Source: an uncultured Bacteroidia bacterium
GTDB taxonomy: Bacteria > Bacteroidota > Bacteroidia > JANWVE01
Reading direction: 5' to 3'
Assembly: GCA_938028625.1 (NCBI GenBank)
Contig: CALIZB010000051.1
Span: 1 to 59,341, forward strand
Length of the DNA: 59,341 bases
The position numbers and the translations under genes were made by a program. Each line of letters starts with the position of its first letter. Within the stretch, counting starts at the first letter, position 1. Positions 50,358 to 59,341 of this stretch are shown here, one piece after another. A model generated the notes under the pieces. That model made no database searches. It worked only from the letters and a program-made list of their open reading frames with translations, and was not told the origin of the DNA.

Positions 50358-51611
50358 ATGAGTAAAAAAATGAAACCCGAAAGTTTAATGATGAGCTATG
50401 GTTATAAGCCAGAGCTCTCCGAAGGGGCAGTAAAATGTCCTATTTTTCAAACCTCTACTTTTGTTTTCAAGAGTGCAGAAGACGGAAAAGCATTCTTTGA
50501 GGTTGCGTATGGGTTAAGGTCTCAACAAGAAGGTGAGGAACTCGGTTTAATTTACAGCCGTATCAATAATCCTGATTTAGAAATTTTAGAAAATCGTTTA
50601 ACTTTGTGGGACGAAGCCGAAGATTGTGCTGTATTTGAAAGTGGTATGGCGGCTATTACTACGGTTTTGTTAGAATTTCTTAAACCTGGGGACTTGTTAC
50701 TTATCAGTAATCCTTTGTATGGGGGAAGCGACCATTTTATTAAAAAAGTATTGCCTAAATTCGGAGTACACGTAGCACAATTTAGAGTAGGGCAAACAAA
50801 AGATGAGATTATTCAAATTGTCAATAAAACAGGAAAAGCAGATAAACTCGCTTTAATTTACATTGAAACTCCCGCTAATCCTACCAATGATTTGATTGAT
50901 ATTGAGGTAAGCAAAGAAATTGCAAAGCATTTTTCTACCACTGACAAAGAGGTTTACCTTGCCGTAGATAATACTTATATGGGTCCTGTATGGCAACACC
51001 CCTTAAAACATGGTGCAGATTTAGTTCTCTATTCCGCAACAAAATACATAGGCGGACATAGTGATGTGATAGCTGGGGCTTGTTTAGGTTCAAAATCGCT
51101 TATGAGTAGAGTAAAAGCATTAAGAACATTTCTGGGTAACATGGCAAGCCCACATACAGGGTGGTTATTGCTCCGTAGTTTAGAAACGCTCAAAGTAAGA
51201 ATGGACGCACAAGCCATGAACGCTCAAAAAGTAGCAGAATTTCTTAATCAGCACCCAAAAGTAGAAAAAGTGTACTATCTCGGTAACTTGACTGAAGAAA
51301 ACAACCCTGCACAATTTAACATTAAACAAAAACAATGTTTGACTAATGGTGGCATGATTTCTTTTGATGTAAAAGGAGGCGAAAAAGAAGCCTTTGCATT
51401 TCTTAATTCTCTTAAACTAATAAAATTAGCCGTAAGTCTGGGAAGTACAGAAAGCCTTGCAGAACACCCTGCTACTATGACGCACGTAGATGTAGATACT
51501 GCATTGAAAAAAGAATTATCTATTACCGAAAAAATGATTAGACTTTCTATCGGCGTGGAATACTACGAAGATATTATACAAGATATAGCACATGCACTAG
51601 AAAAAATATAA
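50358..51611 (+). CDS. Cys/Met metabolism PLP-dependent enzyme (methionine gamma-lyase / cystathionine gamma-synthase group)
   Basis: 417 residues. FQTSTFVFKSAEDG, GLIYSRINNPDLEILENRL, FESGMAAITTVLLEFLKPGDLLL, DNTYMGP (PLP Asp) and LVLYSATKYIGGHSDVIAGA with Schiff-base Lys229 place it in fold type I, gamma family. The end SLGSTESLAEHPATMTH and IRLSIGVEYYEDI are typical. The insert between TFVFKS and GLIYSR is longer than in cystathionine gamma-synthase and fits the methionine-gamma-lyase-like group, but gamma-elimination versus gamma-replacement cannot be settled from motifs. Its stop is one base from the end of the convergent glycosyltransferase-like gene. Confidence 0.9.
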   Translation: MSKKMKPESLMMSYGYKPELSEGAVKCPIFQTSTFVFKSAEDGKAFFEVAYGLRSQQEGEELGLIYSRINNPDLEILENRLTLWDEAEDCAVFESGMAAITTVLLEFLKPGDLLLISNPLYGGSDHFIKKVLPKFGVHVAQFRVGQTKDEIIQIVNKTGKADKLALIYIETPANPTNDLIDIEVSKEIAKHFSTTDKEVYLAVDNTYMGPVWQHPLKHGADLVLYSATKYIGGHSDVIAGACLGSKSLMSRVKALRTFLGNMASPHTGWLLLRSLETLKVRMDAQAMNAQKVAEFLNQHPKVEKVYYLGNLTEENNPAQFNIKQKQCLTNGGMISFDVKGGEKEAFAFLNSLKLIKLAVSLGSTESLAEHPATMTHVDVDTALKKELSITEKMIRLSIGVEYYEDIIQDIAHALEKI

Positions 51612-51612
51612 A

Positions 51613-52974
51613 CTACTCTCCTAGACCTTTTAATGCACTATCATAATTAGGTGGTGTAAGCAAACTATCTCTACCTTGAATAGGTTTGTACTTGAAGAAT
51701 TGTTTCCAATATAAAGTTTTATTCATGCTGTCTGAATGTATAGCTGATGAATTATATTGAAATGTCTGAAAAATGCTGTGAAAGAGTAAAAATGCACCTA
51801 TAAAAAGTCCGCTATATCGTAAAACTGTTTTTTTGCTTTGTACTACCTGCTCAACTACACAAGCCATAGGTATAACACAGAAAAAGTAAGTATCTACCAT
51901 AACTCTACTGCCATAACAGCCTCCATACCACCAGCACCACCACGAAAAAACAACGTAAATAAATATACTCATAAAAATAACGATGCCTAAACCAAGATTT
52001 TGTAATTTTTTGTGAGTAAAAAGAAAATACATGCCTATTACACTTATCCACATTGTAGGAGTATACACAAACCAACCTTTTCTATAACTAAACAATCCTT
52101 TAATAATCTGGGGATTCTTGAAGAAAAAACGTTCCTTGCCATACGAGTAAAAAAACCATTCTCCAGTTGTATAATGCCAATATATCATTTGTGGTAACCA
52201 TATTAGCAAAGTAAAAACTATCATAACTAGTATTTTATGCCATTGTTCTAACAAAAAAACTATTCTTGATTTAAGCAATTTCCATGAATTAACTTGCCAT
52301 AAGATAAAAAATATAACAATAATGGTATTTGTAGGGCGTGTCAAAGATATTATTCCCGTAAGCAAACCAAGAAATACAGTGTATTTCCACAAAGGACGTT
52401 CTAACCATTTCTCCAAAATGTATATCCATAAAATAAACAAGGTAAAATTATAGGTATGACTTAATCCTGTATATTCTCCTGCATAATACCATAAATTTGT
52501 ACCAATAGTAATAAGTAATAAACTTACAGCTACTGTTATATCAGAAAAGTATCGTTTTAACCACTTTCGTAAATATACTAACCCTATGATAAAATAAGTT
52601 AATGCACATATATTGATGGCTAAATGATAAATTTGACTATATCCGTCAGGGGCATAACCTAAATAAGGTGCAAGAATATGCGCGGCAAAGAAAAAAGGTA
52701 AGTAAAGCATTGCCATGCCCATAGACATTTTTGCAGGAACAACTTTACAATCTTCGGTATGCCAAATAGCATAAGGTTCAGAAAAATCTTTTGTAAAACA
52801 ATAGGAATAATCTTTATAGATAAAAGTAGCAGGTAGATAAACATAATATATGCTCACGTCCCATACAATAACTTCTTTTTTTAGCCACCGCTTAGAAAAC
52901 AACTGATACCAAAAAGTAGCCATAATAATTAAAAATAATAGAATACCTGAAAATAGTCCCTGTCTGCTTTTCAT
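51613..52974 (-). CDS. Polytopic membrane protein, glycosyltransferase-like (ArnT/PMT-type)
   Basis: 453 residues from MKSRQGLFSG. About ten membrane helices. A first luminal loop SKRWLKKEVIVWDVSIYYVYLPATFIY contains an acidic residue in the position used by GT-C enzymes, and YLPFFFAAHILAPYLGYAPDGYSQIYHL follows. Helices include TNLWYYAGEYTGLSHTYNFTLFI and SWWCWWYGGCYGSRVMVDTYFF. The last motif, aromatic residues plus GSR, is common in family-39-like membrane proteins of Bacteroidota. Function is inferred; the polyprenyl-linked sugar donor is unknown. A TAGATTTG box at 53002-52995 gives a 17-base leader and supports this start. Confidence 0.75.
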   Translation of the reverse strand: MKSRQGLFSGILLFLIIMATFWYQLFSKRWLKKEVIVWDVSIYYVYLPATFIYKDYSYCFTKDFSEPYAIWHTEDCKVVPAKMSMGMAMLYLPFFFAAHILAPYLGYAPDGYSQIYHLAINICALTYFIIGLVYLRKWLKRYFSDITVAVSLLLITIGTNLWYYAGEYTGLSHTYNFTLFILWIYILEKWLERPLWKYTVFLGLLTGIISLTRPTNTIIVIFFILWQVNSWKLLKSRIVFLLEQWHKILVMIVFTLLIWLPQMIYWHYTTGEWFFYSYGKERFFFKNPQIIKGLFSYRKGWFVYTPTMWISVIGMYFLFTHKKLQNLGLGIVIFMSIFIYVVFSWWCWWYGGCYGSRVMVDTYFFCVIPMACVVEQVVQSKKTVLRYSGLFIGAFLLFHSIFQTFQYNSSAIHSDSMNKTLYWKQFFKYKPIQGRDSLLTPPNYDSALKGLGE

Positions 52975-52994
52975 ATATTTTGAATACAAATTGA

Positions 52995-53002
52995 CAAATC
53001 TA
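52995..53002 (-). promoter_or_regulatory. -7 promoter box TAGATTTG for the membrane protein at 51613-52974
   Basis: Exact TAnnTTTG on the minus strand; no clear -33 element. Confidence 0.45.
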
Positions 53003-53081
53003 CAATAAATTTATGTGTAATTGTGTGGTATTTTGTTTTAAAGTAAGTTTCCCTAAAAAAAACAACTTTGCAAAACTTTTC

Positions 53082-53089
53082 TAATTTTG
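53082..53089 (+). promoter_or_regulatory. -7 promoter box TAATTTTG for the transaldolase gene
   Basis: Exact TAnnTTTG five bases before ATG 53095. It excludes the longer TTG-initiated frame and predicts a two-base leader. Confidence 0.55.
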
Positions 53090-53094
53090 TGGTC

Positions 53095-53748
53095 ATGAAA
53101 TTCTTTATTGATACTGCAAACCTAAAACATATAGAAGAAGCCGCACAAATGGGCATATTAGATGGTGTAACTACCAATCCTTCTCTTATGGCAAAAGAAG
53201 GCATAAAAGATTATACCGCACACTATAAAACAATTTGTAACGTATTAAAAGGCTTACCTGTCAGCGCGGAGGTTATTGCTACAGATTATGAAGGTATGAT
53301 AAAAGAAGGTTCAGAACTTGCCCGTATTGCAGATAATATAGTAGTTAAAATTCCTTTAACTAAAAATGGGATAAAAGCTATCAAGTATTTTTCTCAAAAC
53401 AAGATAAAAACCAATTGCACGCTTTGTTTTAGTGCTACTCAAGCCTTAATTGCCGCCAAAGCAGGTGCAACATATATCAGTCCATTTATCGGCAGATTAG
53501 ACGATATTAGCTCAGATGGCATGCAATTGATAGAACAAATTCGCACTATTTATGATAACTATGGTTTTAGTACAGAGATTCTTGCGGCAAGCATTCGCCA
53601 TCCTATTCATGTATTAGAATCCGCATTAGTGGGTGCAGATGTAGCTACTATGCCATTCTCGGTAATAGAACAACTTTTTGCACATCCGCTTACTGATATT
53701 GGTTTAGAAAAATTTCTCGCTGACCATAAAAAAAATACACAACAATAA
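53095..53748 (+). CDS. Transaldolase / fructose-6-phosphate aldolase (small type)
   Basis: 217 residues, the length of the TalC/FSA group. [42 protein letters not shown] (Schiff-base Lys), [32 protein letters not shown] and [12 protein letters not shown] match it. It belongs to the pentose-phosphate pathway. FSA has a Gln-to-Glu type change near the active site in some members; transaldolase activity is the common one in Bacteroidota. The gene ends two bases from the convergent outer-membrane protein gene. Confidence 0.93.
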   Translation: MKFFIDTANLKHIEEAAQMGILDGVTTNPSLMAKEGIKDYTAHYKTICNVLKGLPVSAEVIATDYEGMIKEGSELARIADNIVVKIPLTKNGIKAIKYFSQNKIKTNCTLCFSATQALIAAKAGATYISPFIGRLDDISSDGMQLIEQIRTIYDNYGFSTEILAASIRHPIHVLESALVGADVATMPFSVIEQLFAHPLTDIGLEKFLADHKKNTQQ

Positions 53749-53750
53749 TT

Positions 53751-54437
53751 TTACAAGTTCATATACAAACCAGTTTTAATACCCAAAGACCATAATCTTG
53801 TTACAAAACTTTCATTTTGTAGACTTATCCAGCCGTACTGAAAATTAGGCTCTAACAATAATCTATATTTGACTTTGAGTGAATATTCTACTCCTGCGCT
53901 CAATTCCGTAAAGACATTAAAAAAGCGATTGGGAAAACTGCCGTTGCGCACTCTGTCTGTATTATCACTGAAATAATAAATATGTGTCATAGTCTCCCTG
54001 AACATAAATGCAGGTATGGCAGATAGCGCAACAAAACCTTTTATGCTTTCTTTTTCAATCGCATAATAACGTGCCTGTAAGGATACATCAACATAATGAA
54101 AATGATAACGATAGCGTTGTGAGCGGGCTATTTTAGGTTCATTAAGTATATTTTGTATATCTATTTTTTTACTTTGATACCCTCTATTTGCATAGATTAA
54201 CCCTGTATTAGCAATCCACTTTTCTCCTTTAAGCCGAAAAAGAAAATTAAATCCTGCCTTATAACCAAATTTAGCACTTTCGTTTTCATGCACTCTAATA
54301 GGTAAATCTTCGTATTTTGTATAATGATGACTAAAATCAGGAGATATACTGATTCCTATTTGTCTGTTCTGAGCGGTGCTAATCAAACAGCATACCATAC
54401 AGAATATATTAAACCATAGAAAAGATAAGTATCTCAT
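53751..54437 (-). CDS. Outer-membrane beta-barrel protein (PorT/OmpA-like)
   Basis: 228 residues. Signal peptide MRYLSFLWFNIFCMVCCLISTAQ, then RQIGISISPDFSHHYT and alternating beta strands such as KAGFNFLFRLKGEKWIANTGLIYANRGYQ, YRYHFHYVDVSLQARYYA, GFVALSAIPAFMFRET and YRLLLEPNFQYGWISL, ending in the short aromatic strand GIKTGLYMNL. The first strands and length fit the small Bacteroidota barrel family. Five bases separate it from the amine oxidase gene, so they are cotranscribed. Confidence 0.8.
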   Translation of the reverse strand: MRYLSFLWFNIFCMVCCLISTAQNRQIGISISPDFSHHYTKYEDLPIRVHENESAKFGYKAGFNFLFRLKGEKWIANTGLIYANRGYQSKKIDIQNILNEPKIARSQRYRYHFHYVDVSLQARYYAIEKESIKGFVALSAIPAFMFRETMTHIYYFSDNTDRVRNGSFPNRFFNVFTELSAGVEYSLKVKYRLLLEPNFQYGWISLQNESFVTRLWSLGIKTGLYMNL

Positions 54438-54442
54438 ACATT

Positions 54443-55792
54443 TTATTGATTAAGGTTAATAATTTTTGTGGCTTCACGAATTCCTGAAAGATATGCACCA
54501 TGTACTGTGCCTCTGTATGCTTTTGAAGTATGTTCTCCCGCAAAAAATACTCTTTTATCTATATCTTGGGCAAGTACGTCAAAAGCAGACGTATCACTGC
54601 CTGCTGTGGCAAAAGAATACGAACCCAAAGTATGCGGATTACTGGACCATTTTGTTCTTAGCAAATGCACAGGATTAGGAGTGCTATTACCATAAATAAC
54701 TTTGAGATGTCCCATAATTTCTTGTATAATCTCTGTATCGGATAGAGTTTCTGTCAATTTTCCATAATTTCCAAAAGCAAAGGTCATTAAGGCATTACCA
54801 GATAAAAATTTATTTACATTGACAAAATAGTTGAATTTTCCTTTTACAGAAGGGGTATAACCGATATACTGTATATCTTTATCCCAAAAACAAGTATTAA
54901 AAACAAGCAAAAATTTATTTACTGCGCTCATTTTGATTTGATTGATTGCGTTTTGTTTATGTGTAGGTAAAACGGGGTCAAAATTTATATGTCCTGCTTT
55001 TAATACTCCCAAAGGAACAGTAACTATCACATAGTCCGCATCATAATTAGCCATAGCTGTTTCTACACGTATGCCTGATGCGTATTTTATAGCTGTAGCT
55101 TTTTCATTCAGTTGTATGCGAAGTCCTTTGGCAAGATAATTAGCCACAGTATCGTATCCGTTGGTAATAATTACATCTTTACCTTTGAATACCTCATCGT
55201 CATCAATTTGGTGAGAAGATAGTTCAGATATATCTGAACCTGTATCAAATTCTAAATAAGCAGAGAGCATGTATAGCCATAAAGGGTCATTAGCTTTATC
55301 TGGATATAGGCTATTAAACACCTCCTGAAAAGATTTGTTGATACTACCTGAACTTTGAACTTTTTCCAAAGCATTTTCATAGTTTTTATATTCTTTTTCA
55401 GCGTATTTATCCTCATAAGGTTTTCCATTTTGGTCATAGATAATCAAACTTTCATCATCTGTAAGATAATTTGAAGCCCCCGCATTATAGGCAAGATTAG
55501 TGATTGGGTTATGTTTAGGTCCGTGAATCCAACTTGCGCCTTCATCAAAAGGTACTCCCAGACTTCTATCTCTTCGTAATCTTCCGCCTACTTTTTCCTG
55601 TGATTCTATTACTGTTACTTCATAATTAGCCTGTTTTAGGGTTTTTGCCGCCGCAAGTCCTGCAATTCCTGCACCTATAACAATAACTTTTTTACCCTTT
55701 CCATCAGGTTTTTTGCACCCCAAAAGAATATTGCCCAAACTAAATGCAGTACCTGCAAGTAAGGTTTTTTCTATAAAATCCCTTCTTTTCAT
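54443..55792 (-). CDS. Flavin-containing amine oxidase, Tat-exported lipoprotein
   Basis: 449 residues from MKRRDFIEKTLLAGTAFSLGNILLGC, with a twin-arginine start and lipobox LLGC, so it is probably Tat-exported and lipid-anchored. The FAD domain shows KVIVIGAGIAGLAAAKTLKQANYEVTVIE, GGRLR, then FDEGASWIHG, the substrate region DSDISELSSHQI and C-terminal RVFFAGEHTSKAYRGTVHGAYLSG. It resembles monoamine/polyamine oxidases. Polyamine oxidation would fit with speA activity but the genes are 53 kb apart. A TATATTTG box ends four bases upstream of the start, giving a nearly leaderless mRNA. Confidence 0.9.
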   Translation of the reverse strand: MKRRDFIEKTLLAGTAFSLGNILLGCKKPDGKGKKVIVIGAGIAGLAAAKTLKQANYEVTVIESQEKVGGRLRRDRSLGVPFDEGASWIHGPKHNPITNLAYNAGASNYLTDDESLIIYDQNGKPYEDKYAEKEYKNYENALEKVQSSGSINKSFQEVFNSLYPDKANDPLWLYMLSAYLEFDTGSDISELSSHQIDDDEVFKGKDVIITNGYDTVANYLAKGLRIQLNEKATAIKYASGIRVETAMANYDADYVIVTVPLGVLKAGHINFDPVLPTHKQNAINQIKMSAVNKFLLVFNTCFWDKDIQYIGYTPSVKGKFNYFVNVNKFLSGNALMTFAFGNYGKLTETLSDTEIIQEIMGHLKVIYGNSTPNPVHLLRTKWSSNPHTLGSYSFATAGSDTSAFDVLAQDIDKRVFFAGEHTSKAYRGTVHGAYLSGIREATKIINLNQ

Positions 55793-55796
55793 TATA

Positions 55797-55829
55797 CAAA
55801 TATAAAATAGCCGAGTATAGTTACACAAT
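55797..55829 (-). promoter_or_regulatory. Promoter of the amine oxidase operon
   Basis: TATATTTG (55804-55797) on the minus strand, with ATTG (55829-55826) 21 bases upstream matching three of four -33 bases. The predicted leader is one base. Confidence 0.6.
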
Positions 55830-55898
55830 TAAGTAGATAGAAGCACTCATAAAACAGATAAAATACTTTCAAGAAAAAAGTACTTTAAAGGCTACTTC

Positions 55899-57026
55899 TT
55901 ATGCTTTTGCATATTTTTTCAAGGTTTGATATATTTTTTCTGCGGAGGTATCCCAATTAAATAAAGAAAGTTGTTGCGGGGCATGTTCTAAAAGTTCTTC
56001 TTTTTTACCTGTTTGTAAAGCTACTTTTTGCATCATGCGTACAATATTCTGTACATCAAGCGGGTCAACGAGTAAACCTGCTTTACCCACTACTTCGGGC
56101 ATAGAGGATACATTAGACGTAATTACAGGACAGCCACAGCTTAATGCTTCAATAATAGGAATGCCAAAACCTTCAAAATAAGAAACATACAGCAATGCCG
56201 CCGCCGCACCATACAACAGCCTTAATTCTTCTATTTGTAAATGTCCTGTAAAAATAACTTCTCCTTTATAGTCCATTTGTTCATAGGTTTGTAAAGCATC
56301 TTTGTAATCCCATGCTTTTCTACCTACAATGACTAGTTTATGGTCTGTATGATATTGTTTTTTGAATTCATCAAAACTTTTTAAGAGATTAACAATGTTT
56401 TTGCGCGGGTGAATAGCACCTACAAACAAGAAATAAGGTTTTCCTTGTGTATATTTTTGTTTTGTATTATTTTGTTCTGTTTCATTACTGGGAGTAAAAA
56501 TTTTATTTACTGCGTTATAGGCAACGGTAATTTTATTGATAGGAATGTCATATTGTTCAACAATATCCCGTTTAGTGTACTCTGAAACTGTAATAATGTG
56601 TGCTGCTATTTTTGCATATTTTGGAAAGTGTCCCCTGTAAAATTTAAGTACTTTTTTAGGTACGTCATTAGGATAGTGTTCAAAAGCTAAATCATGAATG
56701 ACAGGCACACAAGGTATAGTTGTTTTCAAAGGCAGATAGCCATCAGGAGAGAAATATACATCAGGTTTTATCTTGTCTAATTGGCGTTTTACAGACCAGT
56801 CACACCATATTTTCCATAAAATTGGATGTCGTGCAGGGGGAGGTACTACCAAAGGAATAACATTACTTCCAAAAATAAAGTCTGGGTGATAAGGACGGTC
56901 AAAAATAAAGTAAAATGTGTCTTCGGGGTGTTTTTGAACCATTCTTTGCGTAATTTCTAAAGTAAACCTGCCTATGCCTTCCAATTTGTCTTTGAGTAAA
57001 AACCTTGTATTGACAGCTATTTTCAT
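55899..57026 (-). CDS. Family 4 glycosyltransferase
   Basis: 375 residues, GT-B fold. N-terminal AVNTRFLLKDKLEGIGRFTLEI, VPVIHDLAFEHYP and ITVSEYTKRDI; C-terminal donor site YFLFVGAIHPRKNIVNLLKSF, VIVGRKAWDY, LYVSYFEGFGIPIIEALSCGCPVITSNVSSMPEVVGKAGLLVDPLD (the EX7E region). It looks like mannosyl- or rhamnosyl-type enzymes for envelope polysaccharide. TACTTTTG at 57043-57036 is its -7 box, ten bases from the ATG. No other glycan genes adjoin it. Confidence 0.9.
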   Translation of the reverse strand: MKIAVNTRFLLKDKLEGIGRFTLEITQRMVQKHPEDTFYFIFDRPYHPDFIFGSNVIPLVVPPPARHPILWKIWCDWSVKRQLDKIKPDVYFSPDGYLPLKTTIPCVPVIHDLAFEHYPNDVPKKVLKFYRGHFPKYAKIAAHIITVSEYTKRDIVEQYDIPINKITVAYNAVNKIFTPSNETEQNNTKQKYTQGKPYFLFVGAIHPRKNIVNLLKSFDEFKKQYHTDHKLVIVGRKAWDYKDALQTYEQMDYKGEVIFTGHLQIEELRLLYGAAAALLYVSYFEGFGIPIIEALSCGCPVITSNVSSMPEVVGKAGLLVDPLDVQNIVRMMQKVALQTGKKEELLEHAPQQLSLFNWDTSAEKIYQTLKKYAKA

Positions 57027-57035
57027 ATTGTTTTA

Positions 57036-57043
57036 CAAAAGTA
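57036..57043 (-). promoter_or_regulatory. -7 promoter box TACTTTTG for the glycosyltransferase
   Basis: Exact TAnnTTTG on the minus strand; predicted leader about five bases. Confidence 0.5.
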
Positions 57044-57091
57044 ATGAATTTTATGACGCAAGTATGTAATTTACAGCAAGATTTACATGTT

Positions 57092-59341
57092 TTATTTAAC
57101 CCAAAAATCAATCAAAGCAAGGTGTTGATTAGCTTTTTCGGCAGAAAAATCAGATAATTTACTTTCTCCCTGCGAAATTTGTGTAGCAGAGGACGTTTTT
57201 AGTCCCATAGCTTTGATTTCTCTGCGTTCCATAGGGCTGTATTGCTGTATGGCTTTTCTGAATAAAGGTAACAAGGTTTTGAAATGCTCTTCGGATAAAG
57301 TATCTATCCAGTCGGAGAGGGTTTTCCAAAGTTCAGGAATATACAGCAATCTACCTGGTGTACCTTGTAATAAACCTTGTAACCACTGTATCATAAAAGA
57401 TACATCATTAGCTTGGGATAATGCTCTTTGTACCTCATCAATGTATTTTTCAGGGATATTAGGGTTAAATTCATTAAAACTGCCCCAGTCTATAAATTGC
57501 CGTAGCAAGCTACCTTGAATAATTGCCGAAGTGTTATTTTGATGCAAAATATACCATAAAGTTTGTTTCCATTTTTCAAAATAAGGTTGCCAATCAGGGA
57601 GTTTTTCTTGCAAAATAGAGAGATTATTAGTAACTTTTTGAACAAGTTTTTGTATGGCTTCTGCGGCGTCAGGGGCAAGGTTTATACATTGTAAAGGTAA
57701 ACGTATAATTCCTCTTTCCAAAGTAATTTTGAGTGTTTTTTCTAAATTTTTAATAGGTTTGTAAGCTGTAAAAATATCCGCATTTGTATATTTGAAGATG
57801 ATATCATCATTATTGAATAAAGCGAATAAATCCTGAATATCTACGGGTTGAGTACATAAGGTATCTATTTGGGAGATAAGTTGAGTTAAAACTTTTGTGA
57901 TACTCATTTCAATGGCTTGATTGAGTAAATCAGCAAGTTCGCCTACATGGGTTGACGCTTTTATTTTCTGATACAGGCTATGCGTACACGCCTGCAATAC
58001 TGTACTGCCGAGATATGCTTTTTGCTTAATGGTAATCTCACATTCCACAGACCATTCTAAATGCCATATTCTTTTATGAATGCTGTTTTCATTCTTATAA
58101 TCTTGCTGTGCAAAAGGAATATCTAAAAATTCCATTTGTGAGAGGAATGTATGCCTTTGTAGGTCATTTTCCTCTCTTAAATCCAGAGTGAGTTCTGCTG
58201 TATTGTTTTGTAAAGCCTCTAATGTTTTATATTTTCTGCCAAATAGTTTTTGAAATTGGGCTTTAAAGTCTTGTTCTAAAGCACTTACGGGATATTCTTC
58301 GGGAACTTTGCCTGTTTTGTCCCCAATAAAAATTTCTTTACCGTATTGGGTGAGCAAAGTATTATCACCCATTAGCCAAATAGTTTCAATTGCGTCTTCT
58401 ATATCTTGGACAGATGGAGTTGCTCTGTTTCTGAATTTGCATAGATGATTGGCAAGGTAAGTTGCTTCTATAACAGAAGCAGGCGGAATATCTATATCCT
58501 TTTTGCGTAGTACCTGAGAAGCATGGGCAAGAAAATCTGCGGCTACATGTTCTAATTGTTTTTTTTGAATAGCATTCCATATTTTTTCATACAATACAGG
58601 GGATTGAATACCTGCACCATAGCCCGAAAACATAGTTAATCTTTCGTTACTCCAAGGTATCCACTGACCTTTTACCTCAGATTTTGCTTTTCCAAGACTT
58701 TTAATGCGTTCTTCATCTTGTTTTTTTAGTGTTTTTTCTTCTTTTTCATTTTCAAGTTTTCTTAAAGCAGGTACATGCCATGCACCACATACTACTACAA
58801 TTTTTGCATCAGGGTTTTGCTTTTGTACGTTACGTATGTGCATACGCATAATTGCTTCACGATAAGCATCAAAGTCATTGGTTTCGCTACGCATGTATGT
58901 AATGGCTTGCTCAAATAATTCTGTTACATCTTCAAAATGGCTTTCTGTGTGATGGTTTAAAAATTCATCAAAAGAACTGGCATTAGCATAGTACAGCCAT
59001 GCAGGTAAATCATCTTCTTCGGTTTCCTGTTTGTATACCTGTGCTATGTGTGCTTCTATTTCTTCGGGGCTTTTACCTTGTAATTGGAGCGCTTCTATTA
59101 GTTGTTGTATTTCTGCATATTTTTCTTGGTGCTTTTGTTGCTGAATGTGTTCGTATTGCCATTGTAGAGCTACACTCATATCCATACAATGGATTTTTTT
59201 ACCTTTTTCTGATGCCCAAAACATAGCTTGCCATTCGGGAGAGTATTCTGCAAACGGGTAAAGAACACTTTTCTCTGAACCTTCCTGATAGAACAGTATG
59301 CTTACAGGGGTCTGCAGTTTTTGTATCCATAGTAAAAGTTC
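57092..59341 (-). CDS. DUF5682 family protein (5' end beyond the window)
   Basis: 749 residues are visible and the frame stays open to the window edge, reading PFAEYSPEWQAMFWAS before the first internal Met; the true start is outside. Family features: IHCMDM, KIVVVCGAWHVPAL, GQWIPWSNERLTMFSGYGAGIQSP, VIEATYLANHLCKFRNRATPSVQDIEDAIETIWL and a long helical C-terminal half. DUF5682 genes are known from clusters with MoxR-type AAA ATPases, VWA-domain proteins and zinc-finger SWIM proteins. Those would lie in the missing upstream part or beyond. It is not enzymatic by any motif I see. Confidence 0.85.
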   Translation of the reverse strand, partial: ELLLWIQKLQTPVSILFYQEGSEKSVLYPFAEYSPEWQAMFWASEKGKKIHCMDMSVALQWQYEHIQQQKHQEKYAEIQQLIEALQLQGKSPEEIEAHIAQVYKQETEEDDLPAWLYYANASSFDEFLNHHTESHFEDVTELFEQAITYMRSETNDFDAYREAIMRMHIRNVQKQNPDAKIVVVCGAWHVPALRKLENEKEEKTLKKQDEERIKSLGKAKSEVKGQWIPWSNERLTMFSGYGAGIQSPVLYEKIWNAIQKKQLEHVAADFLAHASQVLRKKDIDIPPASVIEATYLANHLCKFRNRATPSVQDIEDAIETIWLMGDNTLLTQYGKEIFIGDKTGKVPEEYPVSALEQDFKAQFQKLFGRKYKTLEALQNNTAELTLDLREENDLQRHTFLSQMEFLDIPFAQQDYKNENSIHKRIWHLEWSVECEITIKQKAYLGSTVLQACTHSLYQKIKASTHVGELADLLNQAIEMSITKVLTQLISQIDTLCTQPVDIQDLFALFNNDDIIFKYTNADIFTAYKPIKNLEKTLKITLERGIIRLPLQCINLAPDAAEAIQKLVQKVTNNLSILQEKLPDWQPYFEKWKQTLWYILHQNNTSAIIQGSLLRQFIDWGSFNEFNPNIPEKYIDEVQRALSQANDVSFMIQWLQGLLQGTPGRLLYIPELWKTLSDWIDTLSEEHFKTLLPLFRKAIQQYSPMERREIKAMGLKTSSATQISQGESKLSDFSAEKANQHLALIDFWVK

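Noticed and set aside
1-59341. tRNA or rRNA genes
   Set aside because: I looked through the intergenic gaps for T-arm consensus (GGTTCGAATCC-like) and rRNA segments on both strands and saw none; a covariance-model scan would be needed to exclude unusual forms.

Overview
The window reads as chromosomal DNA of a Bacteroidota bacterium. It is AT-rich (by eye), uses the standard genetic code, and has promoters of the Bacteroidota type (TTTG, about 19-21 bases, TAnnTTTG). Four secreted proteins carry type IX secretion (T9SS) C-terminal sorting domains. There is a Kdo lipopolysaccharide pathway (kdsB, waaA), and Bacteroidota-style families such as DUF1573, DUF3108 and short DUF350 proteins. The gene order is mixed: short operons on both strands carry core metabolism and envelope genes with no large themed cluster. 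I see no rRNA, tRNA, CRISPR array, insertion sequence or complete prophage.

Region by region. 1-5.1 kb: the 3' part of speA, a cysteine-rich T9SS cargo, and a leftward aspartate aminotransferase - SanA-like - glutamine amidotransferase operon. 5.1-12 kb: fusA with a textbook promoter and terminator, gatB, an unknown membrane protein, a probable papain-like cysteine peptidase behind a 4 x 21-bp repeat array, and an M20 dipeptidase. 12-20 kb: a structured intergenic region, a gingipain-family (C25) T9SS protease, kdsB, a CAP-domain protein and two more T9SS cargos. 20-31.5 kb: a stand-alone B12-binding protein, Mrp ATPase, a MaoC/PhaJ-like hydratase with an unusual tail, two adjacent broken lipoprotein genes, a predicted 7-bladed propeller, DUF445/DUF350, DUF423, a LexA-like XRE-S24 regulator and a solute-binding protein. 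31.5-42.3 kb: PBP2, secreted isoaspartyl peptidase, polytopic membrane protein, ispH, DUF3108, rhodanese, purE, ribD, waaA and an isolated nuoJ. 42.3-50 kb: DUF1573, a TPM protein plus a duplicated Tim44-like/zinc-ribbon protein, DsbD, two tandem 4-cysteine small secreted proteins, the 3' remnant of a probable TonB-dependent receptor, and a solitary ERF recombinase. 50-59.3 kb: DUF2892, a Cys/Met-metabolism PLP enzyme, a membrane glycosyltransferase-like protein, transaldolase, a beta-barrel protein, an amine-oxidase lipoprotein, a glycosyltransferase, and most of a DUF5682 protein of the MoxR/VWA type cut by the window end.

Three patterns cut across the genes. (i) Exact TAnnTTTG boxes lie only 2-10 bases upstream of the best start codon at many genes, predicting leaderless or nearly leaderless mRNAs and fixing many start sites. 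(ii) A GC-rich repeat of about 100-130 bp occurs four times, three times exactly between convergent gene ends. (iii) The 47.7-50 kb and 25.1-26 kb intervals look like small turnover zones holding gene remnants, lineage-specific small secreted proteins and a phage-type recombinase. These three are the best candidates for something not yet described. No assertion here rests on a database search; family assignments come from recognised motifs.
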